The notes: generated by a model not told the origin, from the letters alone. A stretch of DNA of 64,000 nt from Clostridia bacterium (GCA_910575725.1 CAJTFE010000003.1:62001-126000); one strand, 5' to 3'. Positions 44,435 through 52,777 are shown, counted from the first letter of the stretch. Numbers and translations are program-made.

Positions 44435-46026
44435 TCCTCATTTCCCTCCTTAAACTCCGTGGGCGTCTGGCCTGTCCATTTCTTAAAAATACGGCTGAAA
44501 TAGTTGGGATCCCCGTAACCAATCTCCTGGCAAATCTGTTTCATGGAGTTTTTACCCTCTCTTAAAAGCTCCTTGGCCCGGCGGATGCGGATACTGGTCA
44601 CATACTCCACAAAATTCGTCCCCGTCACCTCTTTAAAGAGCTTGCTGAAATAATAGGGACTCATATCCATCTCTCTGGACATGCTCTCCAGGGACAGATC
44701 CTTCTTATAATTCCGGCTGATGTATTCCCTGGCCTTCTCAATAATCTCATGGGAATATTCCTTCTTTTTTTCGGATACATTTGCAGCCGACTCTTCCGCT
44801 TTTTTCAGAAACCAGCGGCGCATTTCCTCCAGAGATCCGGTGCGCACCACATCGAGATACTCCGAGCGGTCCCGGAAACGGTACACCATGCCGCCGCTCT
44901 TGTAGGCCACATATTCCATAAACAGTACAAATTCCAGCACCTTTAAGCGGATATTCGGCATATAGTCCGTCTGGGTTTCCGCCATCCAGTCAAAGAAGGC
45001 TTCGGCCGCATTTCTGGCCTCCTTGCCTTTTCCGGCCCTTACGCAGTCAAAAAGCTGTTCCTCGAGATTCAGTGGATAGTCCTCCTCATACTCGCAGAAA
45101 ATAGGCAGATCCCGGCAGTGGGCCACGCTTGCGTCGGAATTGCCCAAAGCCTTGGAGGCGTCCTCGTAGGATTTTTCCAATTTGTCCACCGGCAGGATGC
45201 TTCCCACTCCCACCCGGCAGGTCAGGCCGCAGGCATCGGAAATCTGCTCCATCATCCGGCGGCACCGCTCCACATCTCTTGCCCGGCTTTCATAGTCTCC
45301 CTGTTTCATGTCCGTGGGCACGCAGCACACCAGACGATTGTTCATCAGCGGCCCCACATAGCAGGCATAGTATTCCTTGATAATGCTGCGCACCTGCTGA
45401 TAGCTTCCCTGGAGGCGGACGCCGGCTCCCACCGGGTTCGTAACCCCCTGTTCGTTCTTCTCATCTCCGAATTCCAGAACCAGGGTAAACATATGGCTTT
45501 TCCTTATGCCGAGAAGGCTTTTGTAATTTTCAAGCCCCGGCCTGTCCTGGGCCTGCAGAAGGCCTGCCATGATAAAGCCCTGCTCCAGCATCGGCACCAC
45601 GATCTCCAGTTTTTCCTTTGTCTCCAGATCCCGGCTGCGCTTTTCCCTTCTATTATCCACTATATCCATGGCTTTTTTTAGGACTCCCACAATCTTTTTC
45701 TGATTCACCGGCTTGTGCAGGTATTCCAGAACCCCAAGATTGATGGCTTCCTGGGCGTAGTCAAACTTGTCGTAGGCGGACATCACTATAAAAATCAGAT
45801 TGGGATTGTTTTTCTTGATCTCCTTCATGGCCTCTATGCCGTTGATTCCCGGCATCTGTATATCCATAAAGGCAATGTCCGGCCGGAAGCTCTCGGCAAG
45901 CTCAATGACGCTGCGTCCGGTCTTGGCTGATTCCACCTGGCATTCTCCGTCAAAATTCTGACGGATAATATAAGTTAGAGAGTCAATCACAATCCCCTCG
46001 TCGTCTGCCAGCATAACTTTATACAT
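44431..46026 (-). CDS. Response regulator with AraC-type DNA-binding domain (YesN-like)
   Basis: A 531-residue regulator. The receiver domain has ADDEG at the start and the phospho-acceptor Asp55 in FMDIQMPGINGIEAM; Lys at residue 103 or so closes the site. A long middle region follows, and the C-terminal 100 residues are an AraC double helix-turn-helix (MDMSPYYFSKLFKEVTG; QEIGYGDPNYFSRIFKKWTG). It should be phosphorylated by the kinase encoded just before it, whose stop overlaps its start. Probable targets are sugar importer promoters such as that at 34.7 kb. Confidence 0.9.
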   Translation of the reverse strand: MYKVMLADDEGIVIDSLTYIIRQNFDGECQVESAKTGRSVIELAESFRPDIAFMDIQMPGINGIEAMKEIKKNNPNLIFIVMSAYDKFDYAQEAINLGVLEYLHKPVNQKKIVGVLKKAMDIVDNRREKRSRDLETKEKLEIVVPMLEQGFIMAGLLQAQDRPGLENYKSLLGIRKSHMFTLVLEFGDEKNEQGVTNPVGAGVRLQGSYQQVRSIIKEYYACYVGPLMNNRLVCCVPTDMKQGDYESRARDVERCRRMMEQISDACGLTCRVGVGSILPVDKLEKSYEDASKALGNSDASVAHCRDLPIFCEYEEDYPLNLEEQLFDCVRAGKGKEARNAAEAFFDWMAETQTDYMPNIRLKVLEFVLFMEYVAYKSGGMVYRFRDRSEYLDVVRTGSLEEMRRWFLKKAEESAANVSEKKKEYSHEIIEKAREYISRNYKKDLSLESMSREMDMSPYYFSKLFKEVTGTNFVEYVTSIRIRRAKELLREGKNSMKQICQEIGYGDPNYFSRIFKKWTGQTPTEFKEGNEE

Positions 46027-47503
46027 AACATTCCTCCTCCGCCGGAAGGTACAGGAGCACCTGCGTCCCCTTTCCTTCCCCGTCGCTTCTAATCTCGAAA
46101 ACCTCTTCCCGGTTATAATAAAGCCGCAGGCGGCTGATCACATTCCCCAGGCCGATGCCTGTAGAATTCCTGGACAGATCTGCTTCCCGGACTTCTCCTT
46201 CCATAATCTCCCGGATCTTCTCCCGGCTCATTCCCACACCGTTGTCCTGGATGGAAATGCAGATGCGCTCCGGCTCCCGGTACACAAGGAGCTCAATCCA
46301 CCCCTCCCAGTCAATGCCCCGGATGCCGTAATTGGCCGCATTTTCCACAATAGGCTGAAGGATCATACTGGGAACACGCAGATCCAGAAGGGTCTCGTCC
46401 ACCTGCTTTCGAAAATGAATCTCACCCCCAAAGCGCACATTCAAAATATAGAGATAACTGTCCACCAGCTCCAGCTCCTCCCGTATGGCAGCGTCCTGGC
46501 TGATCTTCTTCACATTGTACCGGAAGAAATCGGCCATATTTTCCACGAAAAGACAGGTCTTGTCCGCTCCCTCCATCATGGCAAGCTGCGCTCCGGCGTT
46601 CAGCGTATTAAACAGAAAATGGGGATTGATCTGAGCCTGGAGATACTTAAGCTGCGCATCCTTCAAATGCCCCTCCATCATCAGCTCCTTCTCCTTCATA
46701 GCCGCTTCCTTCTCCATATTCTCCTTAATCCGTTCCATATGAATGCGGATGCTGGCCACCATCTGGTTGAAGGCTGTAGCCACAATTCCCACCTCGTCCA
46801 TGTTCCGCACCGGAACCAGATCCACTTCCAGATTTCCCTCCGCCACCTCATTGGCTCTCCGGGCCAGATGGCTCAAGGGCCCCGTAATGCTCTTGGTAAT
46901 GGCGTAAATCAAAGCCGTAATCAGCACGCCCACCGCCGCCAGAATCACCGTTCCCACCAGCTCAGACCGGTTAAGCGCCAGGGCCAGGGCCTCGTAGCTA
47001 TTCGTATTCGTCTTAAATCTGCGGTTGTTCAGACTGTAAATATAAGTATTGATATACTCAAACCGCTCCACCGCCTCCTCATAGCGCAGACGGTATTTTT
47101 CAATGTTCCGTCCCCTTTTTGCCTGTGTGGCTTCGTCCGTAATATGCAGATATTCCAGAGTCATATTCCGGATATTGCGCTCCATCATCAGAAGCTCGTC
47201 GCTGCAGATCTCCGTATTCAACTCCTGAAGCCTCCGGTTCAGCTCCTGACTGTTCCGGTAATAAGAATCCAGCGTGTCCGAGCTTTTTACATTGAGATAC
47301 TCCGTCATACTGCTGTGCACTGCGCTCAAAGCCTCCGACAGCTCATTCAGGCTGCTGTTGCTCTGGTAAACCTGGTCGATTCTTCCCGACATAAAATTAA
47401 TATTGGCATATAAAATCAGATTCACAAAAAAGATTAGAAAAAAAGTAAGCAGGAACGCCGCAATCAGCTTTAACTGAATAGACAGATTTTTCCATTTCTT
47501 CAT
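46019..47503 (-). CDS. Sensor histidine kinase (YesM/LytS-like)
   Basis: A 494-residue membrane kinase: transmembrane segments near residues 11-33 and 182-203 enclose an extracytoplasmic helical sensor, followed by a HAMP segment, the His_kinase domain with His295 (QINPHFLFNTLN) and a HATPase domain (NAANYGIRG, DNGVGMS, GIGLGNV). The ATG at 47503 is favoured, as GGGAG is 8 bp before it. Neighbouring anchored binding protein and YesN-type regulator suggest a three-part sugar sensor like XylFII-LytS-YesN of clostridia. Confidence 0.88.
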   Translation of the reverse strand: MKKWKNLSIQLKLIAAFLLTFFLIFFVNLILYANINFMSGRIDQVYQSNSSLNELSEALSAVHSSMTEYLNVKSSDTLDSYYRNSQELNRRLQELNTEICSDELLMMERNIRNMTLEYLHITDEATQAKRGRNIEKYRLRYEEAVERFEYINTYIYSLNNRRFKTNTNSYEALALALNRSELVGTVILAAVGVLITALIYAITKSITGPLSHLARRANEVAEGNLEVDLVPVRNMDEVGIVATAFNQMVASIRIHMERIKENMEKEAAMKEKELMMEGHLKDAQLKYLQAQINPHFLFNTLNAGAQLAMMEGADKTCLFVENMADFFRYNVKKISQDAAIREELELVDSYLYILNVRFGGEIHFRKQVDETLLDLRVPSMILQPIVENAANYGIRGIDWEGWIELLVYREPERICISIQDNGVGMSREKIREIMEGEVREADLSRNSTGIGLGNVISRLRLYYNREEVFEIRSDGEGKGTQVLLYLPAEEECYV

Positions 47504-47547
47504 ACACATAACTCCCGGTCTTTTGTAAAAATGCAGGCGGGACGCCT

Positions 47548-48579
47548 TTAGGGCAGCTGATACTGCCCCACATTATTTTCGTCAATCACATACGTATCTA
47601 TGGGAAAGTACCCATTCACATACCCTGTCTCCCGATACTCCGTAAGGGCCTGCACACAGAAGCTTCCAAGCTGCTCCCCGTCCACAACCACCGTGGAGGA
47701 AATAATCTTCTTCTGAACGGCATCCAGAATCCCCTCCGACTTATAATAGCCCAGTATCCGTACCTTCCCCACTTTATTATAATCCACCACAGCCTCATAA
47801 GCCCGGCGCGTATCCGTCTCACTGAGGCAAATCAGAATATCCGGATGCTCCTCCTCCGTCACCAAAAGCTTCCGTATCGTCTCCTCCGTCATAAAAGCAT
47901 TGCTGCTGTCAATGGACACCGCCTGAACCTTAATCTCATAGCCCCAACCCGTCTCCCGGATCTTCTCGTCCAGCGTCTCCCTCATCCCCCAGAACATCGT
48001 ATTCTTCCCTGTACCGGTAGAAGAAGAATCCATCAGAACCGCCACCCAGCTGTCCCTGGGATTCTCCGAGAGAAGCTCAAAGCAGAGCCTGCTGTACTCC
48101 TGCCCCAGAATATAATTATTCACCCCCACAAAACATTTCCTCAGATTGTAGGCGCTGTCATCAAGAGCCGTCACTACCGGGATCCCCTTTCCCACCGCCT
48201 CTTCCAAGAGGCGGTCTGTCTCCTCCGAGCTGCCCCCATTCAAGATAATACCGTCCACCCCCGAATCAATCGCAATCCGCAGCTTATCCTGCACCGTATA
48301 ATCAGCCGTAAGATTTTTTCCCAGATACTCCACATAAGCGTCACAATTCTCTTCCCCTTCCCTCCTGGCCCCCTCATAAATCGAATCCCACAGCGTACTG
48401 TCATGCCCATCCTCAATCAACACATAATACGACCCATAAATCTCCTTCTTCTTAGGGGAATCCATACCCGTCACCTGGAGCCTTCCCAAAAACACCACCA
48501 GCCCATAAATCCCCACCCCCATCAACAGCAGCCCAAACAAAACCACCGCCATCTTCTTCTTTTCATCTCTCTTTGCCAT
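47548..48579 (-). CDS. Membrane-anchored sugar-binding sensor protein (XylFII-like)
   Basis: A 343-residue type I binding-protein fold preceded by an uncleaved-looking transmembrane anchor (about residues 10-32, MAVVLFGLLLMGVGIYGLVV) with no lipobox cysteine. The domain includes DSGVDGIILNGGSSEETDRL and the C-terminal strand TYVIDENNVGQYQL. Such anchored binders hand the ligand signal to the kinase encoded next. First gene of the sensing operon, with operator site 4 upstream. Confidence 0.85.
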   Translation of the reverse strand: MAKRDEKKKMAVVLFGLLLMGVGIYGLVVFLGRLQVTGMDSPKKKEIYGSYYVLIEDGHDSTLWDSIYEGARREGEENCDAYVEYLGKNLTADYTVQDKLRIAIDSGVDGIILNGGSSEETDRLLEEAVGKGIPVVTALDDSAYNLRKCFVGVNNYILGQEYSRLCFELLSENPRDSWVAVLMDSSSTGTGKNTMFWGMRETLDEKIRETGWGYEIKVQAVSIDSSNAFMTEETIRKLLVTEEEHPDILICLSETDTRRAYEAVVDYNKVGKVRILGYYKSEGILDAVQKKIISSTVVVDGEQLGSFCVQALTEYRETGYVNGYFPIDTYVIDENNVGQYQLP

Positions 48580-48633
48580 CTGCCTTCCCCCTCATCCTTC
48601 TCTTCCCCGCCCTCACCCAAACAGCCCCACACT

Positions 48634-48653
48634 TTATTCACTCATTAAACTAA
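48634..48653 (-). promoter_or_regulatory. Putative ROK/XylR-type operator, site 4
   Basis: TTAGTTTAATGAGTGAATAA on the minus strand, directly after a TATTAT -10 (48659-48664) and 55 bp before the sensing operon start. Similar to sites 1-3. Confidence 0.5.
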
Positions 48654-48774
48654 TCCCTATAATAGTACCACCAGCCACCCCCAAAGGCAAGTAATCCCCA
48701 AAAAATTACCCCCTTTCAAAAAAACCACATCCAAAACCTTAAACTCCTCCCACCCACAACCTCCCGTCCCCCAA

Positions 48775-48985
48775 GGGTCAGGCGCGAAATAAGCCCTCCG
48801 CCTTTTCCAATATCAAGTGTCCGGCTGTTCACGCACACGCTGTCTGCTCTGAGCGAACATTGCCTCCCCAAAAAACAACATCCCACAAACCTATAAGGCA
48901 ATGTACGATCAGAGCAGACAGCGTGTACGTGAACCGTCCGAACACAGATATGGAAAAGGCGGAGGGCTTATTTCGCGCCTGACCC
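48775..48985. repeat. 211-bp long inverted repeat (foldback element)
   Basis: Two arms of about 90 nt, 48775-48865 and 48896-48985, are inverted copies with roughly 10-15 differences, separated by 30 nt. Outer arms are perfect for about 35 bp (GGGTCAGGCGCGAAATAAGC and on). No protein is encoded. Likely a MITE-like foldback or a giant RNA hairpin in the region between the divergent sensing operon and ROK gene. Confidence 0.85.
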
Positions 48986-49007
48986 GCTCCCCCCATCTCA
49001 TTACATA

Positions 49008-49036
49008 TTTACTAAACCCCAAACATGTATTATACT
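49008..49036 (+). promoter_or_regulatory. Promoter of the XylR-like gene
   Basis: TTTACT (49008-49013) and TATACT (49031-49036), spacer 17 bp. ACTAAA half-sites overlap both elements, which could allow autoregulation. Confidence 0.45.
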
Positions 49037-49074
49037 AAAACATAGATATCCTTCAAGAAAGTGACGACCAAACT

Positions 49075-50241
49075 ATGATAACCGGAAGCAAAGAACTCAT
49101 ACGCGACATGAACAGCCATCTAATCCTAGAGATGATACTAAAAGAAGGCACCATCTCCCGGGCCGCCCTGGCCAAAAGCTCCGGCCTCACCAAAGCCACC
49201 GTCTCCGCCATTGTCCAAAAACTCATAGAGCAAAACCTCGTAATCGAAGCCGGAAACGACAACACCTCACTCGGGCGCAAACCAATCCTGCTGGCCTTCC
49301 ACGCCAACTGCGGCTACGCCCTGTCCATAGATGTAAACGCCAACACCATCTCCGCCATGATCTGCAACCTAAAAGGAGAGAACTGCCATTTAAAGCTATA
49401 CCCAAACCATGCCGGACGGGAAGAGATCATCCCCTTATTGATCACCATAATCCGCGACATGACAGCATCCTTAGAAGCCACCCCCTACGGCGTAGTAGGC
49501 ATCGGCCTGGGCATCCACGGAACCGTATACGAAAACCAGGTGACCTTTACCCCCTACTCCCCCTACGAGCAGCTCCCCTTCCAGAAAGCACTGGAACAGG
49601 AATTCGGCATCCCCATCTATCTGGAAAATGAAGCCAACCTTTCCGTCATAGGAGAGCACACCTTTTACTACCACACGCCGAACCTCATCGGAATCAGCAT
49701 CCACACAGGCATCGGCGTAGGAATCCTTATGAACAATCAGCTCTACACAGGAGCCAACGGAAATGCCGGAGAATTCGGCCACTCCATCATAGAGCCCGAC
49801 GGGCGCCCCTGCCCCTGCGGCAATTCCGGCTGCCTGGAGCAGTACGCTTCCGAGCGCTCCATTTTGAGACAGTTTGCCGCCTTAAAAGGACTGGAGCACG
49901 CAGATATCGACTCCTTTGTAGCCGCCTGCCACAAGCAGGACGACGACGCTCTCTCCCTTCTTGACGACTTTATCCGCTACATGTCCTACGGCATTAATAA
50001 CCTTTTGAACACCTTCAATCCGGATATGATCGTGATCAACAGCTCCTTTACGACCTATTTCCCGGAAGTGCTGCGGCAGATCCAGGACCGGCTTCAGAAC
50101 CGGATGCGGATGCACTGTATCCTGGTTCCCTCCGGACTGCAGGATACCTCCATTCTTCTGGGCGCCGCCTGCCTGTGCATCCGGCAGTTTCTGGGGATTC
50201 AGCATCTGAAGCTTAGAAAACCCCAGGGAAAGCCCTTCTGA
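49075..50241 (+). CDS. ROK-family transcriptional regulator (XylR-like)
   Basis: A 388-residue ROK repressor. Winged helix at residues 10-65 (ILEMILKEGTISRAALAKSS then TKATVSAIVQKLIEQNLV), then the ROK domain with NEANLSVIGEH, HTGIGVGI, NGNAGEFGHSIIEPDG and the zinc motif CPCGNSGCLEQYASE. XylR of Firmicutes is of this type and responds to xylose. It stands alone, divergent from the sensing operon, and is the best candidate to bind the four TTAGTTNAGT operators. The Shine-Dalgarno is weak. Codon use is C-rich, like the plus strand around it. Confidence 0.87.
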   Translation: MITGSKELIRDMNSHLILEMILKEGTISRAALAKSSGLTKATVSAIVQKLIEQNLVIEAGNDNTSLGRKPILLAFHANCGYALSIDVNANTISAMICNLKGENCHLKLYPNHAGREEIIPLLITIIRDMTASLEATPYGVVGIGLGIHGTVYENQVTFTPYSPYEQLPFQKALEQEFGIPIYLENEANLSVIGEHTFYYHTPNLIGISIHTGIGVGILMNNQLYTGANGNAGEFGHSIIEPDGRPCPCGNSGCLEQYASERSILRQFAALKGLEHADIDSFVAACHKQDDDALSLLDDFIRYMSYGINNLLNTFNPDMIVINSSFTTYFPEVLRQIQDRLQNRMRMHCILVPSGLQDTSILLGAACLCIRQFLGIQHLKLRKPQGKPF

Positions 50242-50303
50242 ACAATGGAAGATACTTTTACCCCCCCCCTCAAAGGTCTATGTAACCCTGCAAATAGAAT
50301 ATC

Positions 50304-50354
50304 AAAAGAGACTGTGGAAGCGCAATCAAGCTCATATACCTACAGTCTCTTTTT
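50304..50354. terminator. Bidirectional terminator after the ROK gene
   Basis: AAAAGAGACTGT and ACAGTCTCTTTTT pair with a 26-nt loop; it serves the ROK gene on the plus strand and sufB on the minus strand. Nothing else is seen between 50242 and 50460. Confidence 0.8.
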
Positions 50355-50460
50355 ACATCCTATTTCTGTGAATTTGTATCTCTTGCGGCACCTTTGTCTG
50401 CAAAAGCTCCACGCTGTAAAAGCATTTTCTTATAAATCTTTACACATAACCTTACGCCGG

Positions 50461-51390
50461 CTACTGCAAAAAGTTCTCAATAATCACCGCTTCCGCCTCT
50501 TCCTCCGTAAGCCCAAGGCTGCGGAGCTTCAAAAGCTGCTCGTCATTGATTCTTCCGATAGCTGCCTCATGGATGATCTGGGCGTCAATATGACGCGCAT
50601 TGATCTCCGGAATGGAGCACACTTCTGCCTGATCCATAATAATGGAATCACACTGAATATGGGCATGGCAGCCTGCATTGCCTACTGCCTTGGGATGGAA
50701 GGTCTGCACGGAGCTTCCCTTGGCCACAGAACGGGATATAATCTGAGCCGAGCTTCCGTCGCCGTTCATCTTTACTTCCATATTGGAAACCGCCGTCTGC
50801 TTGTCGTGGGTCATCAGACGCTCCGTCACCTGAAGCCTGGCTCCGGCTCCCATCACCACCTCTGTCTCCCGGACGGTAGAATCCACACCCCGTATCTGGG
50901 CCGTATCCAAGGTAAATACGGAATCCTCCTCCATATAAATCTTCGTCACTGGGTTTAGGATCCGCTCTCCGCTTCCCTCGCCCTCGCCGTAATGCTTTTC
51001 CTCATAGCGCACATTGGCGCCCTTTCCGATGTGGAAGGCATGTATCCCGTCATGCCTTGCCGAATCACAGCCGGAATTGTGGATGCCGCAGCCGGCCACA
51101 ATCACAACCTCGGCGCCTGGCTCCACATAAAAATCATTGTACACAATGTCCGTCATACCGGACACAGATACCACCACAGGAATATGTACCTGCTCGCCCT
51201 TGGCGTCCTTGTCAATGTACACGTCGATTCCCTGCTTATCCTCTTTTCTGCGTATCTTAATATGCTCACTGTCTCCGTGGCACAGAGGCTGTCCGTTGTA
51301 GCGCACGTTGTAAGCGCCTTTTTGCTCTGCCACGGATTTGTCAATCACCTTCAATACTTTATCTGCCGCCGCATCCAGCTTCACACTCAC
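50461..51390 (-). CDS. sufB: SufB/SufD-family Fe-S scaffold protein (short form)
   Basis: A protein of about 309 residues, much shorter than classical SufB (about 460). The beta-helix core (GTEQ-like strands, VEPGAEVVIVAGCGIHNSGC) and the C-terminal family block SIPEINARHIDAQIIHEAAI then GRINDEQLLKLRSLGLTEEE are clear. With SufC it builds Fe-S clusters in the cytoplasm. The start is uncertain: GTG at 51390 has GGGAGGAAGG before it and overlaps the end of sufC by 32 bp, while ATGs at 51417 or 51420 lack a good site. Reading further upstream only translates sufC in another frame. Confidence 0.85.
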   Translation of the reverse strand: MSVKLDAAADKVLKVIDKSVAEQKGAYNVRYNGQPLCHGDSEHIKIRRKEDKQGIDVYIDKDAKGEQVHIPVVVSVSGMTDIVYNDFYVEPGAEVVIVAGCGIHNSGCDSARHDGIHAFHIGKGANVRYEEKHYGEGEGSGERILNPVTKIYMEEDSVFTLDTAQIRGVDSTVRETEVVMGAGARLQVTERLMTHDKQTAVSNMEVKMNGDGSSAQIISRSVAKGSSVQTFHPKAVGNAGCHAHIQCDSIIMDQAEVCSIPEINARHIDAQIIHEAAIGRINDEQLLKLRSLGLTEEEAEAVIIENFLQ

Positions 51391-52132
51391 AGCTTCCTTC
51401 CTCCCTTCCTGCACCATCATTGCGGCAGGCGCAGCCGCACTCCTCGGGGAACAGCTTCGGCAGCATCTCTTCCCTGCTGCCTCCGTCCTCAATGCGCCCG
51501 TCGTCAACCACCAGAATCCGATCTGCCATGCGGATAATCCGCTCCTGGTGGGAAATAAGAAGGAGGCTCTCCTTCTTTTTCTCGTGTATCCGCTCAAACT
51601 GATCCACCAGCATGGAAAAGCTCCACAGATCAATACCTGCCTCCGGTTCGTCGAAGATGCAGATCTTATGAGACTTTGCCAAAACGGTGGCGATCTCAAT
51701 CCGCTTGCGCTCTCCGCCGGAGAGGGTGGCATCGGCCTCCCGTTTTAAATATTCCCTGGCGCACATGCCGACGCTGCTTAGAAGCTCGCAGCAGACAGAC
51801 TCCGGAAGGGGCTCTCCGGCCGCCAGATTCAAAAGACGCTCCACGGTCATTCCCTTGAAGGCCGGGGGCTGCTGAAAGGCGTAGCCGATACCGGCATTGG
51901 CCCTTTCGTCTACATTCATGGCGGAAAGGTTCCGGCCGTCCAGAAGGATCTCGCCGCTGTCTGCGCTTTCAATTCCCATCAAGAGCTTGGCAATGGTGGA
52001 CTTACCGCCTCCGTTGGGGCCGGTGATCACAAGCATTTCCCCGTCCTTCACGGAAAAGCTCACGTCATCCACCAGCCTGCGCTTTGCTCCGTTTTCCATG
52101 ACCTCGTAGGTCAGGTGCTTTACTTCAAGCAT
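51359..52132 (-). CDS. sufC: Fe-S assembly ATPase SufC
   Basis: A 257-residue ABC ATPase not linked to a transporter. Walker A GPNGGGKST, signature LSGGERKRIEIA and Walker B ICIFDEPEAGIDLWSF (the SufC-specific DEPEAGID) are all present. The C-terminus is Cys-rich (CGCACRNDGAG ... CECEAGCGG), unusual and possibly metal-binding. The ATG at 52132 has GGAG 9 bp before it. It forms a two-gene unit with the short SufB, with no sufS, sufU or sufD seen alongside. Confidence 0.9.
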   Translation of the reverse strand: MLEVKHLTYEVMENGAKRRLVDDVSFSVKDGEMLVITGPNGGGKSTIAKLLMGIESADSGEILLDGRNLSAMNVDERANAGIGYAFQQPPAFKGMTVERLLNLAAGEPLPESVCCELLSSVGMCAREYLKREADATLSGGERKRIEIATVLAKSHKICIFDEPEAGIDLWSFSMLVDQFERIHEKKKESLLLISHQERIIRMADRILVVDDGRIEDGGSREEMLPKLFPEECGCACRNDGAGREEGSCECEAGCGGR

Positions 52133-52172
52133 GTTTATCATCTCCAGTTCTCTATGGTAAATTCGGTTTAAT

Positions 52173-52191
52173 TCCGACTATTATACTCGGA
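52173..52191 (-). promoter_or_regulatory. sufC promoter with inverted repeat over the -10
   Basis: TCCGAGTATAATAGTCGGA on the minus strand: a TATAAT -10 (52180-52185) framed by TCCGA and TCGGA. An Rrf2/IscR-type repressor could bind here. No good -35 is visible, as expected for a regulated promoter. Beyond it, 52200-52385 holds nothing recognisable. Confidence 0.45.
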
Positions 52192-52385
52192 TTTATTTAT
52201 TATACCATATCTTTGGAATTATGCAAGTCTCTAATTTAAAATCTTGTTATTGTTCCGCAAGGTTTTTCCAAAAACAGGCAGGGTCCCATATTTTCAGTCC
52301 TTTCTGCATTATAAGGAATTCTGCACAGCCGGATTGGAGGCCTTTAAATTATTCACCGTCGATGTAGGGCTTCAAATATCTGTAA

Positions 52386-52439
52386 ATAAAAAAATATCCC
52401 ATAGCGGCCTGCATACATCAGGCTGTTATGGGATATTTC
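52386..52439 (-). terminator. Terminator after the spore protein gene
   Basis: AAATATCCCATA and TATGGGATATTT pair around an inner CCTG/CAGG hairpin, followed on the minus strand by TTTTTTTATTT. It lies just after the stop codon at 52448. Confidence 0.85.
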
Positions 52440-52447
52440 TCCTCGTC

Positions 52448-52684
52448 TCACAGCAATTCCTCGATCAGCAGTTCCCGTTCTTCGTCCTCCTTTTTAAGCT
52501 TTGCCTGCATTTCCTTCTTTTTCTTTGTCATCAAGCCTCCGATTCGTCCCGTTTCCTTGGCGGAAAGAGACTTCCACCCTTCGGAAACCACCTTGTCCAG
52601 CAGCCCCAGCTCCTCGGCAATCTCGTATTTTAACTGCTCCTCCGGCTCTAAGTTTTTCAGATCTACTTTTTTGGTTTTAGACAT
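52448..52684 (-). CDS. Alpha/beta-type small acid-soluble spore protein
   Basis: A 78-residue protein with the SASP pattern LKYEIAEELGLLDKVVSEGW followed by SLSAKETGRIGGLMTKKKKE. These proteins coat and protect spore DNA in the forespore and are broken down at germination. The ATG at 52684 has AAGGGG upstream, although at long spacing; an earlier in-frame ATG lies in a hairpin. A sigma-G-like promoter (GAATA, 17 bp, CATACTC) sits at 52721-52749. The gene is 46-94 bp downstream of secA and shows that the organism forms spores. Confidence 0.88.
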   Translation of the reverse strand: MSKTKKVDLKNLEPEEQLKYEIAEELGLLDKVVSEGWKSLSAKETGRIGGLMTKKKKEMQAKLKKEDEERELLIEELL

Positions 52685-52691
52685 AAAATAA

Positions 52692-52728
52692 CCATACCCC
52701 TTTCTATTTCCATTTATTAGGAGTATGG
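52692..52728 (-). other. Hairpin covering the spore protein ribosome-binding site
   Basis: CCATACTCC and GGGGTATGG pair around a 19-nt loop; the 3' arm contains the GGGG of the Shine-Dalgarno and is followed by TTATTTT. In read-through RNA from secA the site would be masked; a transcript from the sigma-G-like promoter would start inside the 5' arm and escape. Confidence 0.55.
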
Positions 52729-52749
52729 CCATTTTCTTCTTCCTTATTC
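52721..52749 (-). promoter_or_regulatory. Candidate sigma-G promoter of the spore protein gene
   Basis: GAATA (52745-52749) and CATACTC (52721-52727) with 17 bp between, close to the forespore sigma-G consensus (GnATR and CATnnTA). Confidence 0.5.
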
Positions 52750-52777
52750 GGAAATTTAGTGATCACTGTAATGATTT

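Noticed and set aside
48716-48901. Short frame within the 211-bp inverted repeat
   Set aside because: It only translates one arm and loop of the repeat; no Shine-Dalgarno and no coding pattern.
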